Positions 7,667-17,557 are shown, counted from the first letter of the stretch. The stretch is 64,000 nt of DNA from Chryseobacterium gregarium DSM 19109 (GCF_000430845.1 NZ_KE387264.1:126750-190749), one strand, 5' to 3'. Notes: a model not told the origin generated them from the letters alone. Translations and numbers: made by a program.

Positions 7667-8392
7667 ATGAGCCCTAATTTTATTCATACTTATGTATCTG
7701 TAGATTGTGTTGTATTCGGATTTGATCTCGAAAACAGGTTAAATATTTTATTGGTTCAGCGTCATGTGGACGATGTCCCTTTAGATCGGCAGAAAAAATT
7801 ACCGGGCAGTCTGATTTTTAGTGATGAGGATGTGGATGATGCGGCGCAAAGGGTTTTGCATGAACTGACCGGCATTAAAAAAATGGTTCTTAAACAGTTC
7901 AAATGTTTTGCAGACCCTGCACGTGCCAACAGTAAGCATGACATTAAATGGATGGGGGAGGAATATAAGCATGACATCGACAGGATTATTACCGTTGCCT
8001 ATCTTTCACTCTGCAAGATTGATCATAAGATCAACAGTACAAAATACGATACGGTAGACTGGTTTCCGATTGATGAGGTTCCGTCTTTGCCGTTCGATCA
8101 CAACAAGATCATCAGCGAGTCGCTGATTGAGATCAGGAAATGGATAGAATCGGATTTCACCATCATTTTTGAGCTGTTGCCGAAAAGGTTTACCATCAGA
8201 CAGCTGTACCAGCTGTACACTGCATTGAGTGAGAAACATATTGACATTAAAAATTTTCATAAAAAGATATCTTCGTTCAATTATATTGTTGCATTGGATG
8301 AAATAGAAAAAAATGTATCGCACCGGGCTGCAAGATATTATAAGTTCGATGCTAAAGTCTACAAGAAAAACAACACTAAACTAATAAAATAA
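7667..8392 (+). CDS. Nudix-fold sugar-responsive transcriptional regulator (NrtR/AraR-like)
   Basis: This 241-residue protein has an N-terminal Nudix-fold domain (about 1-150) and a C-terminal winged helix (about 160-230, KRFTIRQLYQLYTAL). The Nudix box at 47-70 is degenerate: the usual REUxEE reads RVLHEL, so hydrolase activity is unlikely. This is the state known for regulators of this family, such as the arabinose-responsive AraR of Bacteroides. It lies 17 bp before xylB and is probably co-transcribed with xylBA. Candidate operators are at 7650 and 58974. The effector is likely xylose or arabinose or a derivative; which one cannot be told from the sequence. Confidence 0.85.
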   Translation: MSPNFIHTYVSVDCVVFGFDLENRLNILLVQRHVDDVPLDRQKKLPGSLIFSDEDVDDAAQRVLHELTGIKKMVLKQFKCFADPARANSKHDIKWMGEEYKHDIDRIITVAYLSLCKIDHKINSTKYDTVDWFPIDEVPSLPFDHNKIISESLIEIRKWIESDFTIIFELLPKRFTIRQLYQLYTALSEKHIDIKNFHKKISSFNYIVALDEIEKNVSHRAARYYKFDAKVYKKNNTKLIK

Positions 8393-8409
8393 TATCCCTT
8401 TTTTAAATT

Positions 8410-9894
8410 ATGTATTTACTAGGCTATGACATCGGCAGTTCTTCCGTGAAAGTTTGTCTCATTGAGGCATCCAGCGGCAAAGTGGTTGCTTCAGAATTTT
8501 CTCCCAAAAAGGAAATGAAAATCACTGCTGTTAATCCGGGCTGGGCAGAACAGAATCCGGCAGATTGGTGGACCAATCTTAAACTTGCCCATGAAGCTGT
8601 CATGCATGAGTCCGGGGTACATCCTGAAGATATCAAGGGAATCGGCATCACCTGGCAGATGCACGGCCTTATCTTGGTAGATAAAGACCAGAACCTGCTG
8701 AGGCCATCGATTATCTGGTGTGACAGCCGTGCGGTTCCTTACGGCGAACAGGCATTCAAAACGATCGGAGAAGAGAAATGTCTGTCACATCTATTGAATT
8801 CTCCGGGAAACTTTACCGCTTCCAAACTGGCATGGGTAAAGGAAAACGAACCGGAAATTTTTGACAAGATCGATAAGATCATGCTACCGGGAGATTATAT
8901 TGCCATGAGACTTTCCGGAGAGATCGGAATAACGATCGAAGGGTTATCGGAAGGGATTTTCTGGGATTTTAAAAATAACTGTATCTCGGAAGACGTGATC
9001 AATTATTACGGAATTCCAAAGAGCTTTTTCCCGGAACTTGTACCGACTTTCGGTATTCAGTCAACGGTTTCTGCGTCCGCTGCTCGGGAATTAGGCTTAA
9101 AAGAAGGAACTCCGATTTCGTACCGGGCAGGAGATCAGCCGAATAACGCGCTTTCGCTGAACGTATTCAATCCGGGTGAGATTGCTTCTACGGCAGGTAC
9201 TTCAGGCGTTGTATACGGTGTTCTTGATCAGCTCGAATATGATAAGCTATCGAGGGTAAATACATTTGCCCATGTTAATCATACACCAGAAGAGATCAGA
9301 TTAGGCGTTTTGCTTTGCATCAACGGGACCGGGATTTTAAACTCCTGGCTGAAGCATAATTTTGCCACTTCACTGTCTTCTTACGGAGATATGAATGAAT
9401 TAGCTACCCTTTCACCGATCGGGTCTAAAGGGTTAAGCATTGTGCCTTTCGGAAACGGTGCGGAAAGGGTTCTGGAAAATAAGGAAACCAACTGTTCAAT
9501 TCATGGAATTAATTTTAACATCCATACCAAAGGAGATATTCTGCGTGCGGCACAGGAGGGAATTGTATTTTCTTACGAATACGGAATGAATATTATGCGT
9601 AAGATGGGAATGGATATTCAGGTCATCCGGGCCGGAAATGCCAATATGTTTCTGAGTTCGATTTTCCGCCAGTCGCTTTCCAGTGTGAGCAATGCGGTGA
9701 TTGAGCTTTATGACACCGACGGAGCGGTAGGGGCGGCAAGAGCCGCAGGCATGGGAATAGGTTTTTATGCAGATTCCAAAGAAGCCTTTGCTTCCCTTGA
9801 AAAGATAGCCGTAATAGAGCCTGAACATGAAAAACAGGAACAATATATAGAAGCCTATTCAAGATGGAAAAACCATCTTAAGGAAATCATCTGA
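8410..9894 (+). CDS. xylB: Xylulokinase
   Basis: This 494-residue FGGY-family sugar kinase phosphorylates D-xylulose to xylulose 5-phosphate for the pentose phosphate pathway. The N-terminal phosphate loop is YDIGSSSVKV (residues 6-15). The MHG motif typical of xylulokinases is in WQMHGLIL (84-86), and the catalytic base is Asp242 in RAGDQPNNA. The length matches E. coli XylB (484 residues). It sits between the Nudix-type regulator and xylA, the usual order of a Bacteroidetes xylose operon. The product is cytoplasmic. Confidence 0.93.
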   Translation: MYLLGYDIGSSSVKVCLIEASSGKVVASEFSPKKEMKITAVNPGWAEQNPADWWTNLKLAHEAVMHESGVHPEDIKGIGITWQMHGLILVDKDQNLLRPSIIWCDSRAVPYGEQAFKTIGEEKCLSHLLNSPGNFTASKLAWVKENEPEIFDKIDKIMLPGDYIAMRLSGEIGITIEGLSEGIFWDFKNNCISEDVINYYGIPKSFFPELVPTFGIQSTVSASAARELGLKEGTPISYRAGDQPNNALSLNVFNPGEIASTAGTSGVVYGVLDQLEYDKLSRVNTFAHVNHTPEEIRLGVLLCINGTGILNSWLKHNFATSLSSYGDMNELATLSPIGSKGLSIVPFGNGAERVLENKETNCSIHGINFNIHTKGDILRAAQEGIVFSYEYGMNIMRKMGMDIQVIRAGNANMFLSSIFRQSLSSVSNAVIELYDTDGAVGAARAAGMGIGFYADSKEAFASLEKIAVIEPEHEKQEQYIEAYSRWKNHLKEII

Positions 9895-9924
9895 ACAAAG
9901 TAACAACGGAATTTTTCCATTGGA

Positions 9925-9950
9925 CTTACCGGCTGTTTTGAACCGGTGAG
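9925..9950 (+). promoter_or_regulatory. Hairpin in the xylB-xylA gap
   Basis: CTTACCGG (9925-9932) pairs with CCGGTGAG (9943-9950), an 8-bp stem with one G-T wobble and a 10-nt loop. No proper T-run follows, so it is more likely an mRNA processing or stability element between xylB and xylA than a terminator. Confidence 0.4.
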
Positions 9951-9993
9951 CAGGGAGTTTTATAAAAAAATCAAAAAAATAAATAAGATCAAT

Positions 9994-11322
9994 ATGAACA
10001 CTTTAACAGGTACAAAAGAGTTTTTTACAGGTATCGACAAAATTCAATTTGAAGGAAAGGAAAGCAGAAATCCGATGGCCTTCCGCTATTATGACGCAGA
10101 AAAAATCATCATGGGAAAACCGATGAAAGAATGGACGCGTTTTGCAATGGCCTGGTGGCATACCTTATGTGCAGACGGAAGCGATCCGTTCGGGGGGGCA
10201 ACTATCCACCATCCTTGGGACACGGGAAATGACGCGGTTACCAGAGCTATACATAAAATGGATGCGGGTTTTGAATTTATGTCTAAAATGGGCTTCGAAT
10301 ACTATTGTTTCCATGATATTGATCTTGTAGATCCTGCAGACAACTGGAAAGATTATGAAAAAAACCTTCAGTCTGTTGTAGACTACGCAAAACAAAAACA
10401 GGCAGAAACGGGAATTAAGCTTTTATGGGGTACGGCCAATGTCTTTACTCACGAAAGATATATGAACGGAGCTTCCACCAACCCGAATTTTGACGTATTG
10501 GCATGCGCAGGTACCCAGGTTAAAAATTCTATTGATGCAACCATTGCTTTGGGTGGCGAAAACTATGTATTCTGGGGAGGCAGAGAAGGGTATATGAGCC
10601 TTCTGAATACCGATATGAAGCGTGAAAAAGACCATTTGGCACGTTTCCTTTCCATGTCCAGAGATTATGCGCGCAGCCAGGGCTTTAAAGGGACTTTCCT
10701 GATTGAACCTAAACCGATGGAGCCTACCAAACACCAGTATGACTATGATTCCGAAACGGTAATCGGATTCCTGAGACATTATGGATTGGACAAAGACTTT
10801 AAATTAAATATCGAAGTAAACCATGCAACCCTGGCAGGCCATACTTTTGAACATGAACTTCAGGTTGCCGTAGATGCAGGGTTGCTGGGAAGCATTGATG
10901 CCAACAGGGGAGACAACCAGAACGGATGGGATACGGACCAGTTCCCGGTAGATTATTATGATATGGTTCAGGCATGGCTGGTTCTTCTTCCTGCAGGAGG
11001 TTTGGGAACAGGCGGAGTTAATTTTGATGCTAAGATCAGAAGAAATTCTATTGATCCTGAAGATTTATTCATCTCTCATATCTCCGGCATGGATGTATTT
11101 GCGAAAGGCCTTCTGGCAGCCGCCGATATTCTTGAACAGTCGGATTATAAAAAACTGAGAACAGACCGCTACGCTTCTTTTGATAATGGAAACGGGAAGG
11201 CATTTGAAGAAGGGACCCTTACCCTCGAGGATCTTCAGAGAATAGCACATGAAATTGGTGAGCCTCAGCCAAAAAGCGGAAAACAGGAACTGTTCGAAGC
11301 CATCGTAAATATGTATATCTAA
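9994..11322 (+). CDS. xylA: Xylose isomerase
   Basis: The 442-residue enzyme converts D-xylose to D-xylulose in the cytoplasm. The catalytic and metal ligands are all present and offset by six from E. coli XylA: His107 and Asp110 (FHDIDLVDP), Glu238 and Lys240 (IEPKPMEPT), Glu274 and His277 (EVNHATLAGHTFEHE), Asp302, Asp313, Asp315 and Asp345. The frame extends upstream to a GTG at 9946, but the ATG at 9994 gives the family length and follows an A-rich leader, so it is preferred. Supplies XylB; followed by a candidate terminator before susC. Confidence 0.95.
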   Translation: MNTLTGTKEFFTGIDKIQFEGKESRNPMAFRYYDAEKIIMGKPMKEWTRFAMAWWHTLCADGSDPFGGATIHHPWDTGNDAVTRAIHKMDAGFEFMSKMGFEYYCFHDIDLVDPADNWKDYEKNLQSVVDYAKQKQAETGIKLLWGTANVFTHERYMNGASTNPNFDVLACAGTQVKNSIDATIALGGENYVFWGGREGYMSLLNTDMKREKDHLARFLSMSRDYARSQGFKGTFLIEPKPMEPTKHQYDYDSETVIGFLRHYGLDKDFKLNIEVNHATLAGHTFEHELQVAVDAGLLGSIDANRGDNQNGWDTDQFPVDYYDMVQAWLVLLPAGGLGTGGVNFDAKIRRNSIDPEDLFISHISGMDVFAKGLLAAADILEQSDYKKLRTDRYASFDNGNGKAFEEGTLTLEDLQRIAHEIGEPQPKSGKQELFEAIVNMYI

Positions 11323-11330
11323 TACAATAG

Positions 11331-11387
11331 AAAGGCTGGAAAATAAACACTAAGGATTTTTTACTGTCATTATTAACAGCCTTTTTT
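11331..11387 (+). terminator. Candidate terminator or attenuator between xylA and susC
   Basis: AAAGGCTG (11331-11338) pairs with CAGCCTTT (11377-11384), and the second arm runs into six T. The 38-nt loop is long for an intrinsic terminator, so efficiency is doubtful. No TAnnTTTG box lies between it and susC, so susC probably depends on read-through or on a promoter I cannot see. Confidence 0.45.
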
Positions 11388-11417
11388 ATTCAATCCTAAT
11401 ATTAAAAAATAATAATT

Positions 11418-14327
11418 ATGAACCGATTTCATTTTGCTAAAACCAATAAAGCGGCACTGTTTTTTGCCATGGCTTTATTGCCTTCAGGCATGGTTTATTC
11501 CCAGGTTAAAAAAGATACGGTAACAAAAGAGAAGAAGATCGATGAGGTGGTTGTTATTGGATATGGTACACAGAGAAAAGAAGCCGTAACGGGTTCTGTA
11601 GCTACTGTAAAAGGAGATGCACTTCGCGAAGTTCCTTCGGCCAATATTACGCAGGCACTGCAGGGAAGAACGGCGGGTGTTGATATTACTCAAACATCCA
11701 CAAAACCTGGAGCAACGATGCAGATTCGTATCAGAGGTACCAGATCATTAACAGGAACCAATGATCCGCTTATTGTTCTTGATGGAATTCCTTTCGTAGG
11801 ATCATTAGGAGATATAAGTTCCAGTGATATCAAAAGTCTTGATATTCTTAAAGATGCTTCTGCGACAGCTATCTATGGTTCCAGAGGAGCAAACGGAGTT
11901 ATTCTGGTAACAACCAACAGAGGTTCGAAAGGACAAAAGCCCCGATTTACGTATAATACATTTACAGGAGTTCAGACTTTATTCTCTAAATATCCTATGA
12001 TGGATGGTGAAAAATTTGCCAGACTTCGTGCTTATGCTACACCGGTACCGTCTGCCGGGCAAACTACATCTTCACCATTATATGCAACTAATGGAGATGA
12101 ATCTGCTAATAACAATACAGACTGGCAGAGTCTATACTATAAGCCTGCTATGATTACCAGTCATGATGTAGGGGTATCCGGTGGGACAGAAGGTGGAAAT
12201 TATAATGTGGGTTTATCTTACTTTAAGCAGGATGCATTGATCCCGCTTCAAAACTATGAGAGATTTGCTTTACGTATGGCTATCGATCAGCAGATAGGCA
12301 AAAGCTTTAAATTCGGTTTTACAACCAATACCAATTATTCTAAATCGGAAGGAAATGGAGTAAATCCAGGAGCTGTTTTAGGATATTCCCCTATTGCTAA
12401 TCCTTATAATGCAGACGGAAGCCTGAAAAGAGTGATGAGTACAGCCGGAGGAATAGACCAAACATGGATTTATACCCGTAAAAGTCTTGAGGGTTTAGGT
12501 GAGAAATATGTTGATGAAACGAAGTCTTTTGCCTCATATAATAACCTGTATGGCGAATTGAATCTACCTGTGAACGGATTAAAATACAGATTAAATGTCG
12601 GATTGGACTATCGCACATCAAACAGCGGTAACTATACTGGGGTAGGGGTATTTAATACCAATGCATCAGGCCCCTCTTCTGCAGGAAGAGGAAATAACCA
12701 GACCTATCATTGGGTGTTGGAAAACCTTTTAACCTATGACCGTACTTTTGGAAAGCATAAAATAAATGCAGTAGGATTATATTCTGCCGAAGGTAACAAA
12801 TATACAAGCTCATATATGAGTGCGAGAAATGTTCCTGCAGATTTTTTTCAATATTATAATTTAGGACAGTCACCTCAAGCAGATATTACAGTAAGGCCTG
12901 AAGATCAGGTTTATTGGCAGACTGGGTTGTTATCAGCGATGGGAAGGGTAATGTATACGTTTGATAACAAATATATGTTGACTGCAACGCTTCGTGCCGA
13001 TGGATCTTCAATATTGGCTCCTGGTAACAAATGGCATACCTATCCTGCTTTATCAGTAGGATGGAATGTTACTAATGAATCCTTTATGCAGAATATTAAG
13101 GCACTTAATCTCCTTAAATTCAGAATAGGTTGGGGACAAACATCCAATCAAGCGGTAAGTCCATACTCTACATTAGGCAGACTTGCCGTAACACCTTATA
13201 ATTTTGGAGGTTCAAACAATACAGGAGTATATGTAAGCCAAGCTCCAAATCCTGATTTGGGATGGGAATATTCCAAAACACAAAACTACGGAATGGATTT
13301 CGGACTATTTAATAATCGTCTTACAGGGAGCGTAGAATATTATAAAACCCATACATTTGATCTTTTAACTCAGAAAAACCTTCCGGCATCCACAGCTATC
13401 GGAAGTATAGTTTCCAACGTTGCTGAAACAGAGAATAAAGGTTTTGAAGTGAGCCTTAACGGTGTTATTGTTGATAATCCAGAAGGTTTTACCTGGGAAG
13501 CTGGAGTGAATTTTTATACCAACAGAAATAAAATCTTATCTCTTGCATCAGGAACACCACGTGATGTGAATAATTTATGGTTTGTAGGACATAATATCAA
13601 TTCATTGTATGATTATCAATATGTTGGACTATGGCAGGCGGGTGATCCTTACCAAAATATTTTAGAACCGGGTGATTCCAGAGATGTCATAGGTTCTATT
13701 AAAGTATTGTATACGGGAGGATATAATGCAGATGGTACACCGACAAGAGCAATCGGTCCAGATGACAGGCAGATTTTTGATACGGCACCTAAATTTCAGG
13801 GAGGATTTAACATGCGTTTTGCCTATAAGAATTTTGAATTAAGTACTGTCGGTGCCTTTCAACAGGGAGGAATCTTGATCAGCACATTATATGGATCAGC
13901 AAGTTATCTTAACAGACTGACGGGTAGAGGCAATAACGTAGATGTAGATTACTGGACAGAAGATAATACGGATGCCTATTTCCCACGTCCGGGCAGGCAT
14001 TTAAGTGGTGACAATCCAAAGTATTCTTCTACATTGGCTATGTTTGATGCTTCGTATCTTAAACTTCGTACCATCACTTTAGGATATAATCTGGACAAGG
14101 AATTTTTGAAAGATTTAAAAATTAACAGCATGAGAATTTACTTTACAGTGACAAATCCTGTTGTATTATTCTCTCCGTATCACAAATTCTCGGGGATGGA
14201 TCCTGAACCTAACTCCACAGGAGATCAGAATCAAGCAGTAAGCGGATATCAAAGCCGTCAGCTGGTTATTGGAACTAATAATCCTTCTACAAGGAATTAT
14301 TTAATGGGACTTAATTTAACTTTTTAA
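11418..14327 (+). CDS. susC: SusC/RagA-type TonB-dependent oligosaccharide transporter
   Basis: This 969-residue outer-membrane protein has a signal peptide (about 1-29, ending in MVYSQ) and then a TonB box and plug (IDEVVVIGYGTQRKEAVTGS, residues 41-60). The plug shows QIRIRGTRSLTGTNDPLIVLDG and ATAIYGSRGANGVILVTT. A long beta-barrel with the usual C-terminal aromatic end (NLTF) follows. The carboxypeptidase-regulatory-like domain that precedes the plug in many SusC proteins is absent, which explains the modest length. It imports oligosaccharides with the adjacent SusD lipoprotein; xylan fragments are inferred from the neighbourhood. It is the only SusC in the window and lies 11 bp before susD. 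Confidence 0.95.
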   Translation: MNRFHFAKTNKAALFFAMALLPSGMVYSQVKKDTVTKEKKIDEVVVIGYGTQRKEAVTGSVATVKGDALREVPSANITQALQGRTAGVDITQTSTKPGATMQIRIRGTRSLTGTNDPLIVLDGIPFVGSLGDISSSDIKSLDILKDASATAIYGSRGANGVILVTTNRGSKGQKPRFTYNTFTGVQTLFSKYPMMDGEKFARLRAYATPVPSAGQTTSSPLYATNGDESANNNTDWQSLYYKPAMITSHDVGVSGGTEGGNYNVGLSYFKQDALIPLQNYERFALRMAIDQQIGKSFKFGFTTNTNYSKSEGNGVNPGAVLGYSPIANPYNADGSLKRVMSTAGGIDQTWIYTRKSLEGLGEKYVDETKSFASYNNLYGELNLPVNGLKYRLNVGLDYRTSNSGNYTGVGVFNTNASGPSSAGRGNNQTYHWVLENLLTYDRTFGKHKINAVGLYSAEGNKYTSSYMSARNVPADFFQYYNLGQSPQADITVRPEDQVYWQTGLLSAMGRVMYTFDNKYMLTATLRADGSSILAPGNKWHTYPALSVGWNVTNESFMQNIKALNLLKFRIGWGQTSNQAVSPYSTLGRLAVTPYNFGGSNNTGVYVSQAPNPDLGWEYSKTQNYGMDFGLFNNRLTGSVEYYKTHTFDLLTQKNLPASTAIGSIVSNVAETENKGFEVSLNGVIVDNPEGFTWEAGVNFYTNRNKILSLASGTPRDVNNLWFVGHNINSLYDYQYVGLWQAGDPYQNILEPGDSRDVIGSIKVLYTGGYNADGTPTRAIGPDDRQIFDTAPKFQGGFNMRFAYKNFELSTVGAFQQGGILISTLYGSASYLNRLTGRGNNVDVDYWTEDNTDAYFPRPGRHLSGDNPKYSSTLAMFDASYLKLRTITLGYNLDKEFLKDLKINSMRIYFTVTNPVVLFSPYHKFSGMDPEPNSTGDQNQAVSGYQSRQLVIGTNNPSTRNYLMGLNLTF

Positions 14328-14338
14328 ACTCTACAGTC

Positions 14339-16294
14339 ATGATAAATTTTAATAAAAGAATGGTATTAGGAGCAATCTTCTTATCATTAACATTTACAGG
14401 TTGTAATGAGATTCTCGACGAACAGCCAAGATCAGTGTACACCGTTGATTATTTCAGTACACCGGATGGAATCAATCAGAGTTTCACCTCTTTATACAGA
14501 CAGTTACGATTATTATATGGTAACGGATACTTTATGAGTAATTGTCAGAACGGTACAGATGAGTCTACTTGGGGGCAAAGTGCTGACGGCAATTTCAAAG
14601 AATTGGATATGTCTGGAAACGGTAATATTAATGCTAACACCTTTCCGACAAGTATGGTTTGGGGATCTGTTTTCCCTTACATCAATACAGCCAATGGAAT
14701 TATTGAAAAAGGGCCAGGTTTCGGAATTGCAGAATCAATGATTTCAGAAGCTCGATTTTTCAGAGGATTTGATTATTTTATGCTGGTTCAGACTTATGGA
14801 GGAGTGCCTTTGGATCTTGGTGCCGGAGAATTAAAATTTAATACTTTGCCAGCTACCGCGTCTGTGAGAAACACAGTTTCGGAAGTATACACAAAAGCCA
14901 TTTTCCCTGATCTTAAAAAAGCAATTGATAATCTACCGGCTTCTCCACGAGTTACAGGCGGTGTGACTAAAAACGCAGCAAGATTAATTTTAGCTAAAGC
15001 CTATCTTACTTATGGATGGTGGCTACAGAATCCTAACAATATCCCTACTTATCCCGAAGTGTCAAGAAATGATCCGGACGGACATAATGCCCAGTGGTAT
15101 TTCCAGCAGGCTTATGATGTCGCCATGACAGGGATTACAAATCCGGGAACTTATGGTCTACAGCCTACTTTCTATGATGTTAATGTAGGTTCTAATGATA
15201 GAAACAGTGAGTGTATGTTATATGCAGATCATACCCAGTCAAGTTCTTATTATAACGAAAGTGATCCTGTAGGACTTGGTTCAGGCTGGGCTCCTGATAA
15301 CTTTGCAGCATGGATGCAGACATGGAATTATACAGCTATTAAAAGCAGCAAAACAACAGCATGGGCTTCTGCTGATGTTGCAAGTTCTGTACAGCGTGAG
15401 GCTACCCAGTCTCTTGGTCGTCCATGGGTACGTATGGCTCCGACCATTGGAGTGATAAAAAATACATTTGCTGATAAAACCAATGATTCCCGTTATGATG
15501 GAACATTTGTTACTACCTATAGAGGAAACTGGCAAAAACAGGGAACCGGACTTACTAATGTACCAGTAATGTATAATGCTAACAATTTACCTGTACAACC
15601 GGGAGGAGCAATCCTTAGCTTTCTTAATGATGATTCCCAGCTGCCTGCATATCCATCAGGAGCAGGTCAAAATGGTGTGGGAGCAGGGACTTTAGCCGGA
15701 AGAGCAGACTGGGTGATTGCACCAAACGGAATCAATAGAATTGTGTATCCAGGCCTATGGAAAATAGGAACCTATCGTACAGATGATCCGAATGGGCTAG
15801 GGTATCCCAATGCCGGTTTAACAAGACCTTTTAATGTCGCGAAATTCTCTGAATTCTATTTCATTGCTGCAGAAGCGGCGGTAAAAGGAGCTTCAGGAGC
15901 AATGTCTGCAAGAGATCTGATTAATGTGATCCGTGCGAGGGCCGGAAAATGGAAGTTTAATAATGCCCAGAATATTACTTATGTAGCGGATAACAGTGCT
16001 GCTATGATTGCTGCAACACCTTCAACAATTACCATTGATTATATCTTAGCTGAAAGATCCAGAGAATACTATGGTGAATTTTACAGATGGTATGATTTGG
16101 TACGTACACAGAAATGGGGAGAAGTTGCTGCATCTTACCAGATTGGAGGAGCTTCATATGGAGACCATAATCCAGAAACTGTAACAAGAACGATCAAACC
16201 ATTCCACTATTTGAGACCCATTCCTCAGAATCAGTTGGATGCGATGGAAGTATCGGCAGATATTAAAGCAAAATACCAGAATCCTGGTTATTAA
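14339..16294 (+). CDS. susD: SusD/RagB-type glycan-binding outer-membrane lipoprotein
   Basis: The 651-residue protein starts with a lipoprotein signal ending LTFTGC (Cys at about 22), followed by NEILDEQPRS, the usual SusD N-terminus. The SusD-like N-terminal region shows ARFFRGFDYFMLVQTYGGVPL (in two parts around residues 136-155). The C-terminal RagB/SusD domain shows AERSREYYGEFYRWYDLVRT and FHYLRPIPQNQL. SusD proteins lie on the cell surface over the SusC barrel and capture glycan. With 651 residues it is longer than the typical 500-600; the extra length lies in the central region rich in Gly, Asn and Ser. A strong terminator follows. Confidence 0.95.
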   Translation: MINFNKRMVLGAIFLSLTFTGCNEILDEQPRSVYTVDYFSTPDGINQSFTSLYRQLRLLYGNGYFMSNCQNGTDESTWGQSADGNFKELDMSGNGNINANTFPTSMVWGSVFPYINTANGIIEKGPGFGIAESMISEARFFRGFDYFMLVQTYGGVPLDLGAGELKFNTLPATASVRNTVSEVYTKAIFPDLKKAIDNLPASPRVTGGVTKNAARLILAKAYLTYGWWLQNPNNIPTYPEVSRNDPDGHNAQWYFQQAYDVAMTGITNPGTYGLQPTFYDVNVGSNDRNSECMLYADHTQSSSYYNESDPVGLGSGWAPDNFAAWMQTWNYTAIKSSKTTAWASADVASSVQREATQSLGRPWVRMAPTIGVIKNTFADKTNDSRYDGTFVTTYRGNWQKQGTGLTNVPVMYNANNLPVQPGGAILSFLNDDSQLPAYPSGAGQNGVGAGTLAGRADWVIAPNGINRIVYPGLWKIGTYRTDDPNGLGYPNAGLTRPFNVAKFSEFYFIAAEAAVKGASGAMSARDLINVIRARAGKWKFNNAQNITYVADNSAAMIAATPSTITIDYILAERSREYYGEFYRWYDLVRTQKWGEVAASYQIGGASYGDHNPETVTRTIKPFHYLRPIPQNQLDAMEVSADIKAKYQNPGY

Positions 16295-16324
16295 GATTAG
16301 TTAATTTCACATTCATATAGTTGA

Positions 16325-16357
16325 CAGGGCAGATCCTAAATATCTGCCTTGTTTTTT
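16325..16357 (+). terminator. Strong Rho-independent terminator after susD
   Basis: CAGGGCAGAT (16325-16334) pairs with ATCTGCCTTG (16342-16351), a 10-bp stem with one G-T wobble and a 7-nt loop, followed by six T (16352-16357). It closes the susCD unit. As no clear promoter precedes uxuA 20 bp later, partial read-through probably sets a lower expression of the downstream enzymes than of SusCD. Confidence 0.85.
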
Positions 16358-16376
16358 AATTAAATTTTGAGAAACT

Positions 16377-17552
16377 ATGGAAAAAACCTGGCGTTGGTTT
16401 GGTAAAAAAGACAAAATACAATTAGATATGCTCCGCCAAATTGGAGTAGAAGGCATTGTTTCTGCGCTTCACGATATTCCTAACGGAGAAGTTTGGTCGT
16501 TGGACGCAATTAACGATTATAAAAATTACATAGAAAGTTTCGGACTTCGCTGGTCGGTTGTAGAAAGTCTGGCAGTAAGTGAAGCCATAAAATATGGAGG
16601 AGAAAACAGAGATCAATTAATAGAAAATTACATCCTGAGTCTTGAAAATCTGGGTAAAGCCGGTGTAACAACGGTTTGTTACAATTTTATGCCGGTTCTT
16701 GATTGGGCTCGTACAGATTTGTTTTATCAGTGGGAAGACGGCTCGTCGTCATTATACTTTGATAAAGCCAAATTTGCTTATTTTGAAATTCATATTCTGC
16801 AAAGAAAAGGTGCAGAAAACGATTATAATTCAGACATTCTTCAAAAAGTAGAACAGTTAAAAAATACTTTAACGGAAGAAGATAATAATGATCTGATAGA
16901 CTCGATCATTGTAAAAACGCAAGGTTTCGTTAATGGAAATATTAAGGAAGGCGACAAAAATCCGGTTCAATTATTCAAAAATCTATTAGCATTGTATGAT
17001 GGGATTGATAAAAACCAGCTCCGTCAGAATATGAAATATTTCCTCGAGAAAATAATGCCGGTCTGCGAAAAGTGGAACCTCCAGATGTGTGTGCATCCCG
17101 ATGATCCGCCGTTTTCATTATTAGGCTTACCAAGAATCGTCACCAATGAAGAAGATATCGACTGGTTTTTAAACGCTGTCGATAATCCTCACAACGGGCT
17201 CACATTCTGTACCGGCTCCTTAAGTGCAGGTCTTCAGAATGATGTTCCGAAGCTTGCCCAAAAGTATACTCACCGCACAAAATTTGTTCATTTAAGAAGC
17301 ACAAATGTTTTTGAAAACGGCGATTTTATCGAAGCTCATCATTTAGGTGGAAGAGGAAAATTAATCGAAGTAATCAAAATTTTTGAAAAAGAAAACCCGG
17401 ATTTACCAATGCGTGTGGACCACGGCAGACTTTTGACAGATGATATTGATAAAGGCTACAATCCCGGATATTCATTCCTCGGAAGAATGCTTGCTTTAGG
17501 GCAAATCGAAGGGGTGATAGCAGCTGTACAAAACGAAATGTCAAAACAATAA
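16377..17552 (+). CDS. uxuA: Mannonate dehydratase
   Basis: The 391-residue protein matches UxuA in length and pattern. It starts KTWRWFGKKD and contains LGKAGVTTVCYNFMPVLDWART, split by the family as the core of the TIM barrel. The metal-site segments are MCVHPDDPP, LTFCTGSL and FVHLRST, and the C-terminus has MRVDHGRLL. It dehydrates D-mannonate to 2-keto-3-deoxygluconate (KDG) in the cytoplasm. Here it opens a six-gene glucuronate route: isomerase UxaC, an SDR reductase, UxuA, KdgK, KdgA and a transporter. The substrate would be glucuronate released by the two GH115 enzymes downstream. Confidence 0.93.
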   Translation: MEKTWRWFGKKDKIQLDMLRQIGVEGIVSALHDIPNGEVWSLDAINDYKNYIESFGLRWSVVESLAVSEAIKYGGENRDQLIENYILSLENLGKAGVTTVCYNFMPVLDWARTDLFYQWEDGSSSLYFDKAKFAYFEIHILQRKGAENDYNSDILQKVEQLKNTLTEEDNNDLIDSIIVKTQGFVNGNIKEGDKNPVQLFKNLLALYDGIDKNQLRQNMKYFLEKIMPVCEKWNLQMCVHPDDPPFSLLGLPRIVTNEEDIDWFLNAVDNPHNGLTFCTGSLSAGLQNDVPKLAQKYTHRTKFVHLRSTNVFENGDFIEAHHLGGRGKLIEVIKIFEKENPDLPMRVDHGRLLTDDIDKGYNPGYSFLGRMLALGQIEGVIAAVQNEMSKQ

Positions 17553-17557
17553 CATCC

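Noticed and set aside
9946..9993. N-terminal extension of xylA from a GTG
   Set aside because: The extra 16 residues are Lys/Ile-rich leader sequence, and the ATG at 9994 aligns with the normal XylA start.
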